64,000 nucleotides of DNA from Berkiella sp963829835 (lineage in GTDB: Bacteria > Pseudomonadota > Gammaproteobacteria > Berkiellales > Berkiellaceae). The translations under genes were made by a program, and so were the position numbers. The stretch spans positions 558,001-622,000 of the forward strand of contig CAWHKC010000003.1 of the NCBI GenBank assembly GCA_963829835.1, written 5' to 3'. Positions 55,204 to 64,000 of this stretch are shown one piece after another; within the stretch, counting starts at the first letter, position 1; the number at the start of each line of letters is the position of its first letter. The notes under the pieces were generated by a model that worked only from the letters and a program-made list of their open reading frames with translations, was not told the DNA's origin and did no database searches.

Positions 55204-55323
55204 ATGGAAGTTCAAAAGAAAAAAGGAATATCCGATGAAGCTTTTGATGCGATTGCTGCCGTTTTGATTATTGCGGTTGCTGTAACGGGTGTTGTATTTT
55301 GGTTGCAGGGAATGCCTTCATAG
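55204..55323 (+). CDS. 39-residue single-span membrane peptide
   Basis: A short frame starting MEVQKKKGISDEAF with one hydrophobic helix (about 16-34) and a normal stop. AAGGAG lies 9 bases before the ATG, a strong ribosome site in an otherwise short gap after ccmI, so translation as the last operon gene is likely. Its final 56 bases overlap the antisense 3' end of cysZ. No family recognised. Confidence 0.65.
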   Translation: MEVQKKKGISDEAFDAIAAVLIIAVAVTGVVFWLQGMPS

Positions 55324-56065
55324 AATTTGTTTTTTCCCATAAACGTGTTGCGCCTAATACGGCAGCGGGCATAACCATTAAATTCAAAACGGGTATGCTG
55401 CTTAATAGTGCTACAGTGCAACCAAAGCCTAGCACTAGTGATCTATGTTCTTTTAACCTTATTAATACGTCTTTAAAACGCATTTGGTGATTATCGGCTG
55501 GGTAATCAATGTATTGAATAGCCATCATCCAAGCGCTAAACCAGAACAAAAGTACGGGAATGGCTAGGTTTGCTACTGGAATAAAGTAAAGCACAACAAC
55601 CACAAGCCCTAAAAGCAGAAGTCGAGGAATATAATAAAAGAGTTTGGTAAGCTCTCGACTTAAGGTTTTATGTATCGTCTGCAAGAACGGCTGAGTAGGT
55701 ACGCTACCCCCTAATGCTTTTGAATAAGATTCACTGAGTAGCCCATTAAACGGCGCTGCGACTAGATTAGCTCCAAGTGTCGCGAAAAAAGTAAAAACAC
55801 TGATTAAAATAGTCAACAAAGCAAAGACGATTATTCCTTTAATAAAAGATAAGAATCCGCCTAACCATGTTAACCATGACGGTAAATGTGGGGTGAGAAA
55901 ACTTAACTTGCCTAAGCCATATTGAACGCAATAATAAAAAAGAACGCCAAAAACTACCAAATTGATTAATAACGGAATATAAATATAATGCCGAACTTGG
56001 GGGTGTGCTAAGGCTTTGAAACCTTGCAACATGAAAGTCACCCCCTCTTTAAATCGATTGATCAT
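55268..56065 (-). CDS. cysZ: CysZ/EI24-family membrane protein
   Basis: Membrane protein of the CysZ (EI24) family; E. coli CysZ is a sulfate channel. The 265-residue product has about five hydrophobic segments, the N-terminal GFKALAHPQVRHYIYIPLLIN and the motifs LVAAPFNGLLSE and YIDYPADNHQMRFKD typical of CysZ. Its start overlaps the end of the upstream esterase gene by 17 bases. Its 3' end overlaps the small peptide gene on the other strand. Confidence 0.9.
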   Translation of the reverse strand: MINRFKEGVTFMLQGFKALAHPQVRHYIYIPLLINLVVFGVLFYYCVQYGLGKLSFLTPHLPSWLTWLGGFLSFIKGIIVFALLTILISVFTFFATLGANLVAAPFNGLLSESYSKALGGSVPTQPFLQTIHKTLSRELTKLFYYIPRLLLLGLVVVVLYFIPVANLAIPVLLFWFSAWMMAIQYIDYPADNHQMRFKDVLIRLKEHRSLVLGFGCTVALLSSIPVLNLMVMPAAVLGATRLWEKTNSMKAFPATKIQHPLQQPQ

Positions 56066-57053
56066 GCAGTTTTACCCATTTGAAAATAACTCTGTCCATC
56101 CAACGATAATCGAACCATTTATCGGTTGATCCCAGCCAACCCACATGGCCGCCCTTATCAGTAATAATCACATCAATATTGTCTTTGTCGGGAAGCTTTA
56201 AAAATCTTCGTCGACTAATAACCGGATCATCTTTGGCGTACATGATTAAGGTTGGTAGGGTAATTGCCGCTACAAATTGTGCTGAACTACAGCGTGTGTA
56301 GTAGTCATGTGCATTTTTAAATCCACTTCTTGGTGCGGTATATAAATCATCAAATTGATAGACATTGGAAATGGGTGGCAAATTCAGTTTTGGCAATTCA
56401 GGGAATGTTTCGTGGAGTTTTTTGATATCTTCTAACAAACCTTTAACAAAAAAATCATTAAAAACTTTATTTTGTTTTTTGATAAGTAATTTGACGCTGG
56501 CTTCAAGATCAAGCGGCGGAGAAACGGCTACCACACTATCAAGATTGCCACTTTTATGCATCCCATCTTCACCTGCCATTTTGAGGGTGATATTAGCACC
56601 TAAGGAAAAACCAATTTGAGTGACTGGGCTTTTTGGAAATTGCAAGGCTAACCATTCTAAGATTTGTCTTGTATCCTCGCTACGTCCACTATGGTAAAGA
56701 TGCTTAGCAAGCCCTTTTCCGGCGCCACACCCTCTGAGATTCATCCTTATAACAACAAAACCATGTGCCACAAAAAATTGGGTTGCACGGATAAAATATT
56801 TCGAATTTTGTGAACCAGTTAGTCCATGGACAAGTAAAATAATGCGTTGTGAGGGTACCCAATGAGTAGGGCGGTTTTCAATCAGAACAATTTTATCCCC
56901 ATCCGCTAGAGGGACAATATGTTGCTTGCTATTGTTAATGAAGGGGTTATAGGGAAAATAAAAGGAAGCGATAGTTTGGGTCAGTCCTTTATTAAGCCCA
57001 GGTAAAGGACAAAAAGGAGGCATTCCTAGTTTTTTTAAGATATCTTTGGACAT
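56049..57053 (-). CDS. YheT-family alpha/beta hydrolase
   Basis: Predicted esterase of 334 residues. LLVHGLTGSQNSKY holds the oxyanion region, NLRGCG is family-typical, nucleophile Ser150 is in GFSLG, the acid is Asp275 or Asp276 (YAKDDPVIS) and His303 lies in KGGHVGWLG. This matches YheT/EMB8-like hydrolases. Substrate unknown. Operon with cysZ. Confidence 0.9.
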   Translation of the reverse strand: MSKDILKKLGMPPFCPLPGLNKGLTQTIASFYFPYNPFINNSKQHIVPLADGDKIVLIENRPTHWVPSQRIILLVHGLTGSQNSKYFIRATQFFVAHGFVVIRMNLRGCGAGKGLAKHLYHSGRSEDTRQILEWLALQFPKSPVTQIGFSLGANITLKMAGEDGMHKSGNLDSVVAVSPPLDLEASVKLLIKKQNKVFNDFFVKGLLEDIKKLHETFPELPKLNLPPISNVYQFDDLYTAPRSGFKNAHDYYTRCSSAQFVAAITLPTLIMYAKDDPVISRRRFLKLPDKDNIDVIITDKGGHVGWLGSTDKWFDYRWMDRVIFKWVKLHDQSI

Positions 57054-57189
57054 AAGCTTTCTTTTTTTAATCTTTGTAGAGGATATACTGGATAGGAAGG
57101 GAAGTCTAAATTTGAACTTATGGTAGCTTGGAATTATACCATTATCATATAGTTGTTATTTGCCATACTTAATGAGGGATTATTATTGT

Positions 57190-59103
57190 ATGAAATCAAG
57201 TGATTTGTTGAAATTGCCCTGTATCGGATTATCCCTAATCATTCTGCAGGCATGTGATTCAGAAGAACCAGAATCTACACAACTCGGTGATATTGCTTCA
57301 ATCCCCTATTATGCTGAGCATAAATCAAAAGACTCACCTTATCGCTGCGACGATCTTGTCAAATCGTCTGGGGCACAAGAGGCCCTTTCAGTTTGTCTTG
57401 CAAGTGCCCAAGAAGGGAATATACATGCGCAAGCTCGCCTGGGTGCTTTATATGCAACGGATGCTTTAGGTAAAGAAGACTGGGAGAGTGCTAATCATTG
57501 GCTGCTCAAAGCGGCTGAGCAAGGACATATAGAAGCTCAATATATCGTTGCACAGAGTTTACAGTTAGGTCGTGGTATTAAAAAAAATGAGGCCGCGGCG
57601 TTTGAATTTTATACTAAAGCGGCGAAAGCCAATTATCTTCCCGCCCAAGCAGCCCTTGGCGAGTGTTACCTGACAGGAAAGGGTACAGAAAAGAATGTGG
57701 GCCAGGCCCAGAAATGGTTAATGCAAAGTGCGCAGCTTGAAAATCCCCAGAGTCAGTATCTCATTGGTAAAATGTATCTTGAGGGTGATGGCATTACAAA
57801 AAATCCTTATCTTGGTTTGCGTTACTTAACGTTAGCTGCCCATCAACAGCATGTATTAGCCCAAGTAGAAGTCGCCAATTTGTACCATCAGGGGCATCTA
57901 ATCGAACGCAATGAAGAGGCTGCTATGAAATGGTATCAGGCAGCAGCAGCACAAAATGAACCCAACAGCTTATATGTCATTGGAATGGGTTATATTCAAG
58001 GTTCTTCATCACTTCCTCAGAATTTTGAGATGGGTGTTCAATATTTGAAAAAATCTGCAGATAAAGGTTTTTATCCGGCGCAATATGCTTTAGCGACTTT
58101 ATACCTGGAAGGTCATCCGGTACTTAAAGATAAATTCGCTGCCATTGAATATCTACGTCAAGCTGCCGTTGGAGGATCACATGATGCTCAAGTAAAATTG
58201 GCTAAAATATTGATGGAATTTTCAATTCCGCAATATGATAAAGTGGCTTTTTACTGGGCAAGTCAAGCAGCCATAAGTCAAAACCAAGACGCGCTCTATT
58301 TGTTAGGAAATTTCTATGTGGATGGGATTGGAACACAGGTCGATTATATCAGAGCCTCGGAGATTTTTGAGAAGCTTGCCAATCAGGATCATCCGCTTGC
58401 TGAATTAAAGCTTGGTCAAATGTATTACTACGGTCAGGGGGTAGATCAGGACCGTGTGTTGGCAAAAAAATGGTTTTTGAAGTCTGCGCGTCATGGATTG
58501 AATGACGCAAAAAATTGGGTGGCAATTGTTTTTAGAGATGGACTCAATTCTCCTGAAAATGATGAAAATCATGAAATTCAAGATGAAATAAATGATTGGA
58601 TTAAATATGCGGCAGCCAATGGCGAGCCAGAAGCAATCTATCTAAAGGGAATAAATCACCTATATGGTAGGAATAATTTTCAGCAAAATGTGGAATATGG
58701 TCTTGAACTTGTAGAAGATGCCGCAAAGAAAGAATTTGTTCCCGCACAGCGTGAACTGGGAATGGTATATGAACAAGGATTATTTGGTTTAAACAATGGA
58801 ACTAAAGCATATGATTGGTATCTAAAAGCATCTGAAAATGGTGACGGCTACGCCCAATATCGATTGGCTAATATGTATTATTTAGGTGATGTTATCCAGA
58901 GAAATTATATTCAATCGTATGTTTGGGCAAATTTAGCTTCAATGAGTGGAAAAGAAGAAGCTATAGCCTTAAGAGATGAAGTTTCTAATTTATTAGGATC
59001 AACTGAACTAAGAAAAGCGCGTGATTTATCTGATAAATTATTTAATAATCATAAAAAAGAAACGCAAACTTATGCTATGCCAACCAATGTTGGGATCCCT
59101 TAA
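57190..59103 (+). CDS. Sel1-repeat lipoprotein
   Basis: A 637-residue envelope protein. Starting at the ATG at 57190, a signal peptide ends in the lipobox LQAC (Cys22). About 14 Sel1-like repeats of roughly 36 residues follow (for example AQYIVAQSLQLGRGIKKNEAAAF and LKLGQMYYYGQGVDQDRVLAKKWF). Sel1 proteins scaffold protein complexes; in Legionella, EnhC and LpnE affect host entry. An upstream in-frame TTG at 57160 would spoil the signal. The role here is not determined. Confidence 0.9.
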   Translation: MKSSDLLKLPCIGLSLIILQACDSEEPESTQLGDIASIPYYAEHKSKDSPYRCDDLVKSSGAQEALSVCLASAQEGNIHAQARLGALYATDALGKEDWESANHWLLKAAEQGHIEAQYIVAQSLQLGRGIKKNEAAAFEFYTKAAKANYLPAQAALGECYLTGKGTEKNVGQAQKWLMQSAQLENPQSQYLIGKMYLEGDGITKNPYLGLRYLTLAAHQQHVLAQVEVANLYHQGHLIERNEEAAMKWYQAAAAQNEPNSLYVIGMGYIQGSSSLPQNFEMGVQYLKKSADKGFYPAQYALATLYLEGHPVLKDKFAAIEYLRQAAVGGSHDAQVKLAKILMEFSIPQYDKVAFYWASQAAISQNQDALYLLGNFYVDGIGTQVDYIRASEIFEKLANQDHPLAELKLGQMYYYGQGVDQDRVLAKKWFLKSARHGLNDAKNWVAIVFRDGLNSPENDENHEIQDEINDWIKYAAANGEPEAIYLKGINHLYGRNNFQQNVEYGLELVEDAAKKEFVPAQRELGMVYEQGLFGLNNGTKAYDWYLKASENGDGYAQYRLANMYYLGDVIQRNYIQSYVWANLASMSGKEEAIALRDEVSNLLGSTELRKARDLSDKLFNNHKKETQTYAMPTNVGIP

Positions 59104-59121
59104 ATCTTTGATGAGTGAATA

Positions 59122-59919
59122 ATGTCGTTTCTAAAAGTGTTGCTAAAAATTATAGCCGTTCTATGCATTATCCTTATGGTGCTTTTAAGTCTATTCGCGC
59201 TGATGTTTTATACTGCGGATAAAGACAAATATAAAATTTTCTTGGCACAACAGCTTAAAAAAGAAATGGGGGTAGATGTCGTTATTGAAGGCCCTATGAA
59301 TCTAAGTTTAATTCCTCGTCCACACGTGACTTTAGCAGATGTTCAATTTTCAATTGACTTAAAAAATGACGATCGAATGAATTTGCGGGCTTCAAAGCTA
59401 TCCTTAGTATTACCTTGGAGTTCATTAAATTCAGCAATAAAGGAAATTAAAAATGTCCAAGCGTACCAATTAACAATAACGTATTTTGAGAAAAACAAAG
59501 AACTTCAAAGCATTAAGCTCGATGAAATCAGCACTGATATAGTGAATACCCCATTGCATATGAAACTTCCGCAATTAGTTGTCGTGATAGGTGAGAATAC
59601 CATTACTGGCAATTTACATATTTCATTTGTGCAAGATGTGTCAATCACTGGAAAACTTCAGGCAAATCAATGGAGAACCTCATTGCCACGTAAATTTATT
59701 GAACAGCAAGATCATCCAATCTTAACCAAAACATTTACTTATAATTGGTTGAAAAACACCCAAGCACAAGTCGATGTTTTAATAGAAAAGTTGGTTTTAC
59801 AAGAGGTGACTTTTGAAAAAGCGCGTTTTGATTTGGATCTTAAAGATAATGTTTTAAAGGTTAACTATAAAGGAAAAGCTTCTGAAGAATTAAAACCTCA
59901 AATTGATAAGGCCGCTTAA
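59122..59919 (+). CDS. AsmA-like envelope protein, short form
   Basis: A 265-residue protein with an N-terminal membrane anchor (about 8-30) and the AsmA N-terminal pattern (FLAQQLKKEMGVDVVIEGPMNLSLIPRPHVTLADVQFS). It is far shorter than full AsmA (about 600 residues), ending in a plain stop. AsmA-like proteins take part in lipid transport or outer-membrane homeostasis. It follows the Sel1 gene by 18 bases, suggesting cotranscription. Confidence 0.8.
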   Translation: MSFLKVLLKIIAVLCIILMVLLSLFALMFYTADKDKYKIFLAQQLKKEMGVDVVIEGPMNLSLIPRPHVTLADVQFSIDLKNDDRMNLRASKLSLVLPWSSLNSAIKEIKNVQAYQLTITYFEKNKELQSIKLDEISTDIVNTPLHMKLPQLVVVIGENTITGNLHISFVQDVSITGKLQANQWRTSLPRKFIEQQDHPILTKTFTYNWLKNTQAQVDVLIEKLVLQEVTFEKARFDLDLKDNVLKVNYKGKASEELKPQIDKAA

Positions 59920-59933
59920 AAAACCCCGCCCTC

Positions 59934-59962
59934 TTGACATAGAAAGTTGCCCGACATACAAT
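59934..59962 (+). promoter_or_regulatory. strong sigma-70 promoter
   Basis: TTGACA (59934-59939), a 17-base spacer and TACAAT (59957-59962) match the consensus at 11 of 12 positions. Start of transcription would be near 59969, giving a leader of about 40 bases. A small stem (ATAAAT, about 59979-59984, with ATTTAT, about 59992-59997) lies just before the ribosome site of the 60010 gene. Confidence 0.8.
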
Positions 59963-60009
59963 GAAAGAGTAGTCAACTTATAAATCTTTGATATTTATAG
60001 GAAAATAAC

Positions 60010-60222
60010 ATGAAGAAGCAGTATGTCAACGCAGAAATCATTAAGACAAGAGAAAATGGCGTTACCATTATCAGAATCATGGGGCTTGATAATCACCCAC
60101 TAGCCTATAAGCATACCTACCAGAGACTACTCAGAGAAATCCAACAAAATATGCTAAAAATTATATCTTCTGGTGAAGCCGTTCCGGTCATTCGCGTTCA
60201 TCAAAGTTTAGAGATTCATTAA
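60010..60222 (+). CDS. small basic protein, unknown
   Basis: A 70-residue protein with no signal or membrane segment. The start has AGGAAAA upstream and a near-consensus sigma-70 promoter, so the gene is likely real and well expressed. It has alternating beta-like and helical segments (AEIIKTRENGVTIIRIMGL; YQRLLREIQQNMLKII). I do not recognise a family. Confidence 0.7.
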   Translation: MKKQYVNAEIIKTRENGVTIIRIMGLDNHPLAYKHTYQRLLREIQQNMLKIISSGEAVPVIRVHQSLEIH

Positions 60223-60223
60223 T

Positions 60224-60260
60224 AGTTCTTCGTAGGGGCAATACGGGATGCGCCCCTACT
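60224..60260. repeat. small palindromic repeat
   Basis: GTAGGGGC (60232-60239) pairs with GCCCCTAC (60252-60259). The left flank AGTTCTTCGTAGG is identical to that of the repeat at 17774. It lies just after the 60010 gene. Confidence 0.65.
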
Positions 60261-60322
60261 AGGACCTATTTTGTGAATCTGATATGATAAGCCCAACTAA
60301 GTAGGCAGCCTTCGAGCTAAAA

Positions 60323-61207
60323 ATGCAACAAATAAAATGGATAGATAATAAAGAAGTGCCTGTTGCTCCTCCAGTGCAACCCGACGCTTCACAAACGTTA
60401 AAAAAAATTCAAAAAATTGAAAAAAAGTTACTCCATTACATGGGTAAAGCGATAGCAGATTACGACTTAATCAAAAGAAATGATCGTCTGTTGGTTTGCG
60501 TTTCAGGGGGAAAAGACTCCTTCACCATGTTGTCTTTGTTAGATATTATGCGCAAACGTTCTCGTCATCCCTTTGAGATGTTGGCTTTTACCTTAGATCA
60601 ATCACAACCTGGATGGGACGATTCCGGGTTAAGAGCTTATTTAAGTGAAAGAAATATTCCCTTTGAAATATTAAAAAAAGATACTTACTCAATAGTAAAA
60701 GAAAAAGTACCTGAAGGTAGTACTTATTGCAGTTTATGTTCACGGCTTCGAAGAGGTAACATCTATCGTTATGCGCAAGATAATGGTTTCAATAAAATTG
60801 CCCTGGGACACCACCGTGACGATTTAATCACCTCGCTGTTAATGTCCATTTTCTACAACGGCGAAGTCCGTTCAATGCCCCCTAAACTGCTTGCAGATAA
60901 TCAACGGCAAATGGTGATCCGACCTTTAAGCTATTGCCAAGAAAAAGACATTGCAGAGTATGCTAAACTTAAACAGTTCCCCATTATTCCCTGTAATTTA
61001 TGTGGATCTCAGGAAAATTTGGCGAGAAAGAAGGTTCGCAAGTTAATTGAGGCTTTGGCTAGCGAAAATCCTAAAATTCCAAGTAATATTTTGCATGCAC
61101 TGCAGCATATTAAGCCAAGCCAGTTAATGGACAAAAAGTTGTGGGATTTTAAGCATCTTGAGGAGAGGATCAAGGATGACAACGGAACAGGATCCGAGAT
61201 TAGTTGA
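60323..61207 (+). CDS. ttcA: tRNA 2-thiocytidine synthetase TtcA
   Basis: Iron-sulfur enzyme that thiolates C32 of tRNA. The 294-residue product has the PP-loop SGGKDS (61-66), the CSLC pair (Cys136, Cys139), ALGHHRDD and the PCNLCGSQ motif (Cys224, Cys227), all typical of TtcA. The end overlaps the next gene by 32 bases. Confidence 0.95.
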   Translation: MQQIKWIDNKEVPVAPPVQPDASQTLKKIQKIEKKLLHYMGKAIADYDLIKRNDRLLVCVSGGKDSFTMLSLLDIMRKRSRHPFEMLAFTLDQSQPGWDDSGLRAYLSERNIPFEILKKDTYSIVKEKVPEGSTYCSLCSRLRRGNIYRYAQDNGFNKIALGHHRDDLITSLLMSIFYNGEVRSMPPKLLADNQRQMVIRPLSYCQEKDIAEYAKLKQFPIIPCNLCGSQENLARKKVRKLIEALASENPKIPSNILHALQHIKPSQLMDKKLWDFKHLEERIKDDNGTGSEIS

Positions 61208-62843
61208 AGATCCGGTAAGACTTTCAACATCAAAATTATGGAAAATTCAAAAAAATTATTTTGCCACAATGGGGATCCGAGCCTGGAAGGAAGAAGTTCC
61301 TTTTTATATTTCCAGCAATGCTTTCACGGCTAATCGATATGCCTTACAAGTTGTCAAATTTATCAGAGATTGGCATTCCTTAAAGAAAACAACTCAAGAT
61401 GATATTTTCTATCTACTAGAAGTAGGTAGTGGTACCGGCAAATTTAGCTATCTATTTTTAAAATCTCTTAAAGATCTTCTACGTGAATATAATCTAGAAA
61501 ATCAAAAATTTTGCTATATTATCTCAGATCTTATTGAAAACAACCTTACATTTTGCCAAGAAAACCTGTCTTTTAAACCGTTTATTGATAATGGGGAATG
61601 TGATTTTGCTTGTTTTAATGTTGAAGAAGATACTGACTTTACATTGCGATTAATGCAAAAGAAATATTCAGAATTGAATGCTAAAACGCCTTTTGTCATC
61701 ATTGCGAATTATACACTTGATTGTATTGCTCAAGATGAATTTGAATATAAAGATGATAAGTTCTATGAAGTTAAATTAGGCTTGATGAGCCGTTATAAAA
61801 ACTTTGATATTGATAAAGCAATGCACTTGAATGAACTAAAACTAAATTTTATCAAATCCAGCGATCCAGTTGATATTACAAAATATTATGACAATCCGGT
61901 ATTAAACGACATCATTGCTAGTTACCCTCAATTTTTTGACAAAAAAAGGTCAAGAATCGGAATGCCTATTGGGGGTATTCATTTTTTTGAAAATATGAGA
62001 GCTCTCACAAAAAATAATTTCTTTATGATTGTTGGAGATAAAGGTTTATCTCAACCAAAGAAATTTCCCTTATATGATGATAGATATCGTTATTCCTATG
62101 ATGGATGTTATTCATTTCTCGTTAATTTTCACGCTTTGAGTGAATACATTAAAAAAGTTGGTGGCGATTGTTTGCTAACGGAAAATAGTAACGATTTTAA
62201 AGTGAATTTATATTGCATGGGGACAAGTTTTTCAGAATTAGTAGAGACTAAAGCTTTCTTTGAAAACAGTATGGAAGTAACAGGTCCTGAAGAATATTGC
62301 TATTTTTTTGATGAATATTTAACAAATACCTATCGCTTTTCACTAAAGTCATTACTGGCTTTTATCAGACTGAGTGAATGGGACCCTAATGCTTATGCGG
62401 CTATACATGATAGGGTTGTTGAATTAATTCCAAGTGCTTCAGTCGCCTTTACTGAAGATTGGATGGATGATCTTAAAAAAGTTATCAATAATATATATCG
62501 TATAAACATTGGCGATGATGTTTTTAATTTAATAGGCATGTTTTTTCAAATACAAGAAGAGGATGAGATTGCTTTAGAATTATATCAGCAATCTCTTGCG
62601 GTATTCGGGGATAGAGCAGCTCCTCATAATAATATGGGGATGATTTATGAGAAGAAAAAGAATGTACAGAAGGCATTACAACATTTTCAGCGATCGGTCG
62701 AATTAGATAAAAAGAATAGATTTGCTAAAAAAAGGATCCACCATTTATCAGGTAGACCTTATTTGGCTTTAATATCTCCTTTGATTAAAGGTTTGTTTGT
62801 AGCAGGTTTAATTGTGGGGGCGATGTATTTAATTAGTCATTAG
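61176..62843 (+). CDS. methyltransferase-like protein with TPRs and C-terminal membrane helix
   Basis: A 555-residue protein. A SAM-binding motif I, LLEVGSGTGKFS, lies near 80-91, in a fold resembling MidA/NDUFAF7-type methyltransferases. A long middle region (about 100-440) follows, then TPR-like repeats (about 455-520; PHNNMGMIYEKKKNVQKALQHFQRSVEL) and a terminal membrane helix (about 532-552). The ATG at 61176 is chosen for AAGG just upstream; an earlier in-frame start lies at 61158. The substrate is unknown. Confidence 0.75.
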   Translation: MTTEQDPRLVEDPVRLSTSKLWKIQKNYFATMGIRAWKEEVPFYISSNAFTANRYALQVVKFIRDWHSLKKTTQDDIFYLLEVGSGTGKFSYLFLKSLKDLLREYNLENQKFCYIISDLIENNLTFCQENLSFKPFIDNGECDFACFNVEEDTDFTLRLMQKKYSELNAKTPFVIIANYTLDCIAQDEFEYKDDKFYEVKLGLMSRYKNFDIDKAMHLNELKLNFIKSSDPVDITKYYDNPVLNDIIASYPQFFDKKRSRIGMPIGGIHFFENMRALTKNNFFMIVGDKGLSQPKKFPLYDDRYRYSYDGCYSFLVNFHALSEYIKKVGGDCLLTENSNDFKVNLYCMGTSFSELVETKAFFENSMEVTGPEEYCYFFDEYLTNTYRFSLKSLLAFIRLSEWDPNAYAAIHDRVVELIPSASVAFTEDWMDDLKKVINNIYRINIGDDVFNLIGMFFQIQEEDEIALELYQQSLAVFGDRAAPHNNMGMIYEKKKNVQKALQHFQRSVELDKKNRFAKKRIHHLSGRPYLALISPLIKGLFVAGLIVGAMYLISH

Positions 62844-62851
62844 GATTACAC

Positions 62852-63956
62852 ATGGATGTGTTAACCCAAGAAATTGTAGAATCGTATTGGCTTCAAACAA
62901 GCACTATCTCAATCATTGCTCCATCGAAAATAGGGCAAGAAAGATTTCCCTTTTATCCTCAAAAAAAATGCATTGTATATCGAGCTGCATATGATATTGG
63001 TTCTAACGCAACTAAAACCATGGCAGCTAAAGTCAATATTTGTGATACGACCTTAGAAGAAGTTTATAGTGATAAGTCATATCCTGTTTTTTTTAGACAG
63101 GACTTATTTCGCTCTACAATTGGCGAATTTTCTGAGGATATAAAATCTAAGGGGTTGCAGATTCTACAATTTGCTAAATCAAACATAGAGAATCACTATG
63201 AAAAAGGCATTATCCATAATGATGATATTGAACATTGTGCCATCGCTACTGCAGCATTTCGTAAAGCCAACAATGGCGGATCTTATGCTCAAGAGTTAAG
63301 TGTTAAGTTAGATATTCCCATCCGAATTATATCGCAAGAAGAAGAAGGGAAATTAGCTTATTATAGTGCTGTATCCCAACTTGATGGCAAGGAAAACCTT
63401 CCGATTGTTTGGGATATTGGGGGGGGGAAGTATGCAGCTTACCTTTAAAAACCAAAACAATGACTTTTATGTCATGGGAGGCGAACTTGCCTCACAAACT
63501 TTTCAAGACTTGGTGTTGAAACATCTCAAAGCACAATCAGACTCGCCTCATCCGATGAGTGAGAGTCAAGTACAAGCAGTATTGGAATTAGCTAAAAAGC
63601 ATCTGGAATTTGAAAGTGAAGCTTTCAGTATTATTCAGGAGAAAATACAGCAGGGTGCGCCGATAGTGGCAGTTGGTTCAGTTCATAATCATGTTGTACA
63701 ACCATTATGCAATCTTGCGACAAATTCACAGGCGACTTTTTATACTATTGATGATCTCAAGCGAGCTATAACGCTATTAACCAATAAAACAGATAAACAA
63801 ATTCTAGAATTGATGTCCTCACCAAATGAACAATTGATGAAAAATCAATTGACCAATTTGATACTGGTTTATGCGTTAATGGATAAAATGCACATAAATA
63901 GGGTACAGACTGTACAAGCCAGCAATGTTCAAGGATTGCTATTAAAAGGGTGTTAA
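62852..63956 (+). pseudogene. Ppx/GppA-family phosphatase gene split by a poly-G frameshift
   Basis: Together the two frames encode a protein resembling exopolyphosphatase/GppA: phosphate-1 motif YDIGSNATK (47-55), IATAAFRKANNG, RIISQEEEGKLAYY, and DIGGGSMQL. The frame breaks inside the last motif, at nine consecutive G (63419-63427). Eight G would restore DIGGGSMQ and a single product of about 367 residues. As read, the first frame ends at 63448 and the second runs to 63956. This may be a real frameshift, a phase-variable tract or a read error. Confidence 0.75.
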
Positions 63957-64000
63957 ATTATAATATTTTTAGATTTGGTTAAAAAAGACCGCTCCCAAGG
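63957..64000. other. window end, nothing recognised
   Basis: Forty-four AT-rich bases after the Ppx/GppA-like gene. No gene start, terminator or repeat is evident before the window edge. Confidence 0.5.

Noticed and set aside
1..64000. CRISPR arrays, tRNA or rRNA genes, insertion-sequence transposases, prophage genes
   Set aside because: None found on reading: no regularly spaced direct repeats, no cloverleaf-like sequence, and no transposase, integrase or phage structural protein.

Overview
The window is a low-GC gammaproteobacterial chromosome segment. About two thirds of it (342-42926) is one nearly complete, co-oriented polar-flagellum cluster: rod, hook, filament, regulators, motor switch, export apparatus, and flhF-flhG-fliA. 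The gene order and the sigma-54/FleQ-FleS-FleR/FliA regulatory set follow the Pseudomonas-Vibrio-Legionella plan. No chemotaxis genes follow fliA. Together with the low GC, Sel1 repeats, palindromic intergenic repeats and an effector-like cysteine hydrolase, this suggests a host-associated member of the Legionellales (Legionella, Coxiellaceae or Berkiella-like). That placement is inference from gene content, not from a marker gene.

Layout. 1-341: end of an unseen upstream gene, then a regulatory region with a FleQ-like box, a paired direct repeat and a -24/-12 promoter. 342-12688: flgBCDEFGHIJKL. 12689-17761: FliA-type promoter, fliC, terminator, flaG, fliD, fliS and a fliT-like gene. 17991-21465: fleQ-like activator, then fleS-fleR behind their own sigma-54 promoter. 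21484-26876: fliEFGHIJ. 27102-27751: STAS anti-sigma antagonist and Hpt protein. 27810-29150: fliK. 29162-32650: two tandem paralogous membrane GGDEF proteins, the first catalytically degenerate. 32785-42926: fliLMNOPQR, flhB, flhA, flhF, flhG, fliA, with a sigma-54 promoter before fliL.

43083-47350 holds a small membrane protein, a NlpC/P60-like protein with a DCSGF motif and an unrecognised multi-spanning membrane protein with a Pro/Ala-rich tail; the last two are good effector or surface-factor candidates. After a palindromic repeat comes sohB (minus strand), then the whole cytochrome c maturation operon ccmABCDEFGHI including the 50-residue CcmD, followed by a 39-residue membrane peptide. 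cysZ and a yheT-like esterase lie on the minus strand. The right end carries a Sel1-repeat lipoprotein, an AsmA-like protein, a 70-residue protein with a strong sigma-70 promoter, ttcA, a methyltransferase-TPR-membrane protein and a Ppx/GppA-family gene split by a run of nine G.

Most notable: FlgE, FlgK and FlgL each carry a homologous insert of about 187 residues built of two flagellin-IN-like units, which makes them unusually long. FlhF has lost its G2/G3 GTPase signatures. The FleQ-like activator lacks the N-terminal FleQ domain. The STAS and Hpt genes lack the phosphatase/kinase response regulator that sits between them in pseudomonads, and two diguanylate-cyclase paralogues lie just downstream, hinting at a local flagellum/c-di-GMP switch.
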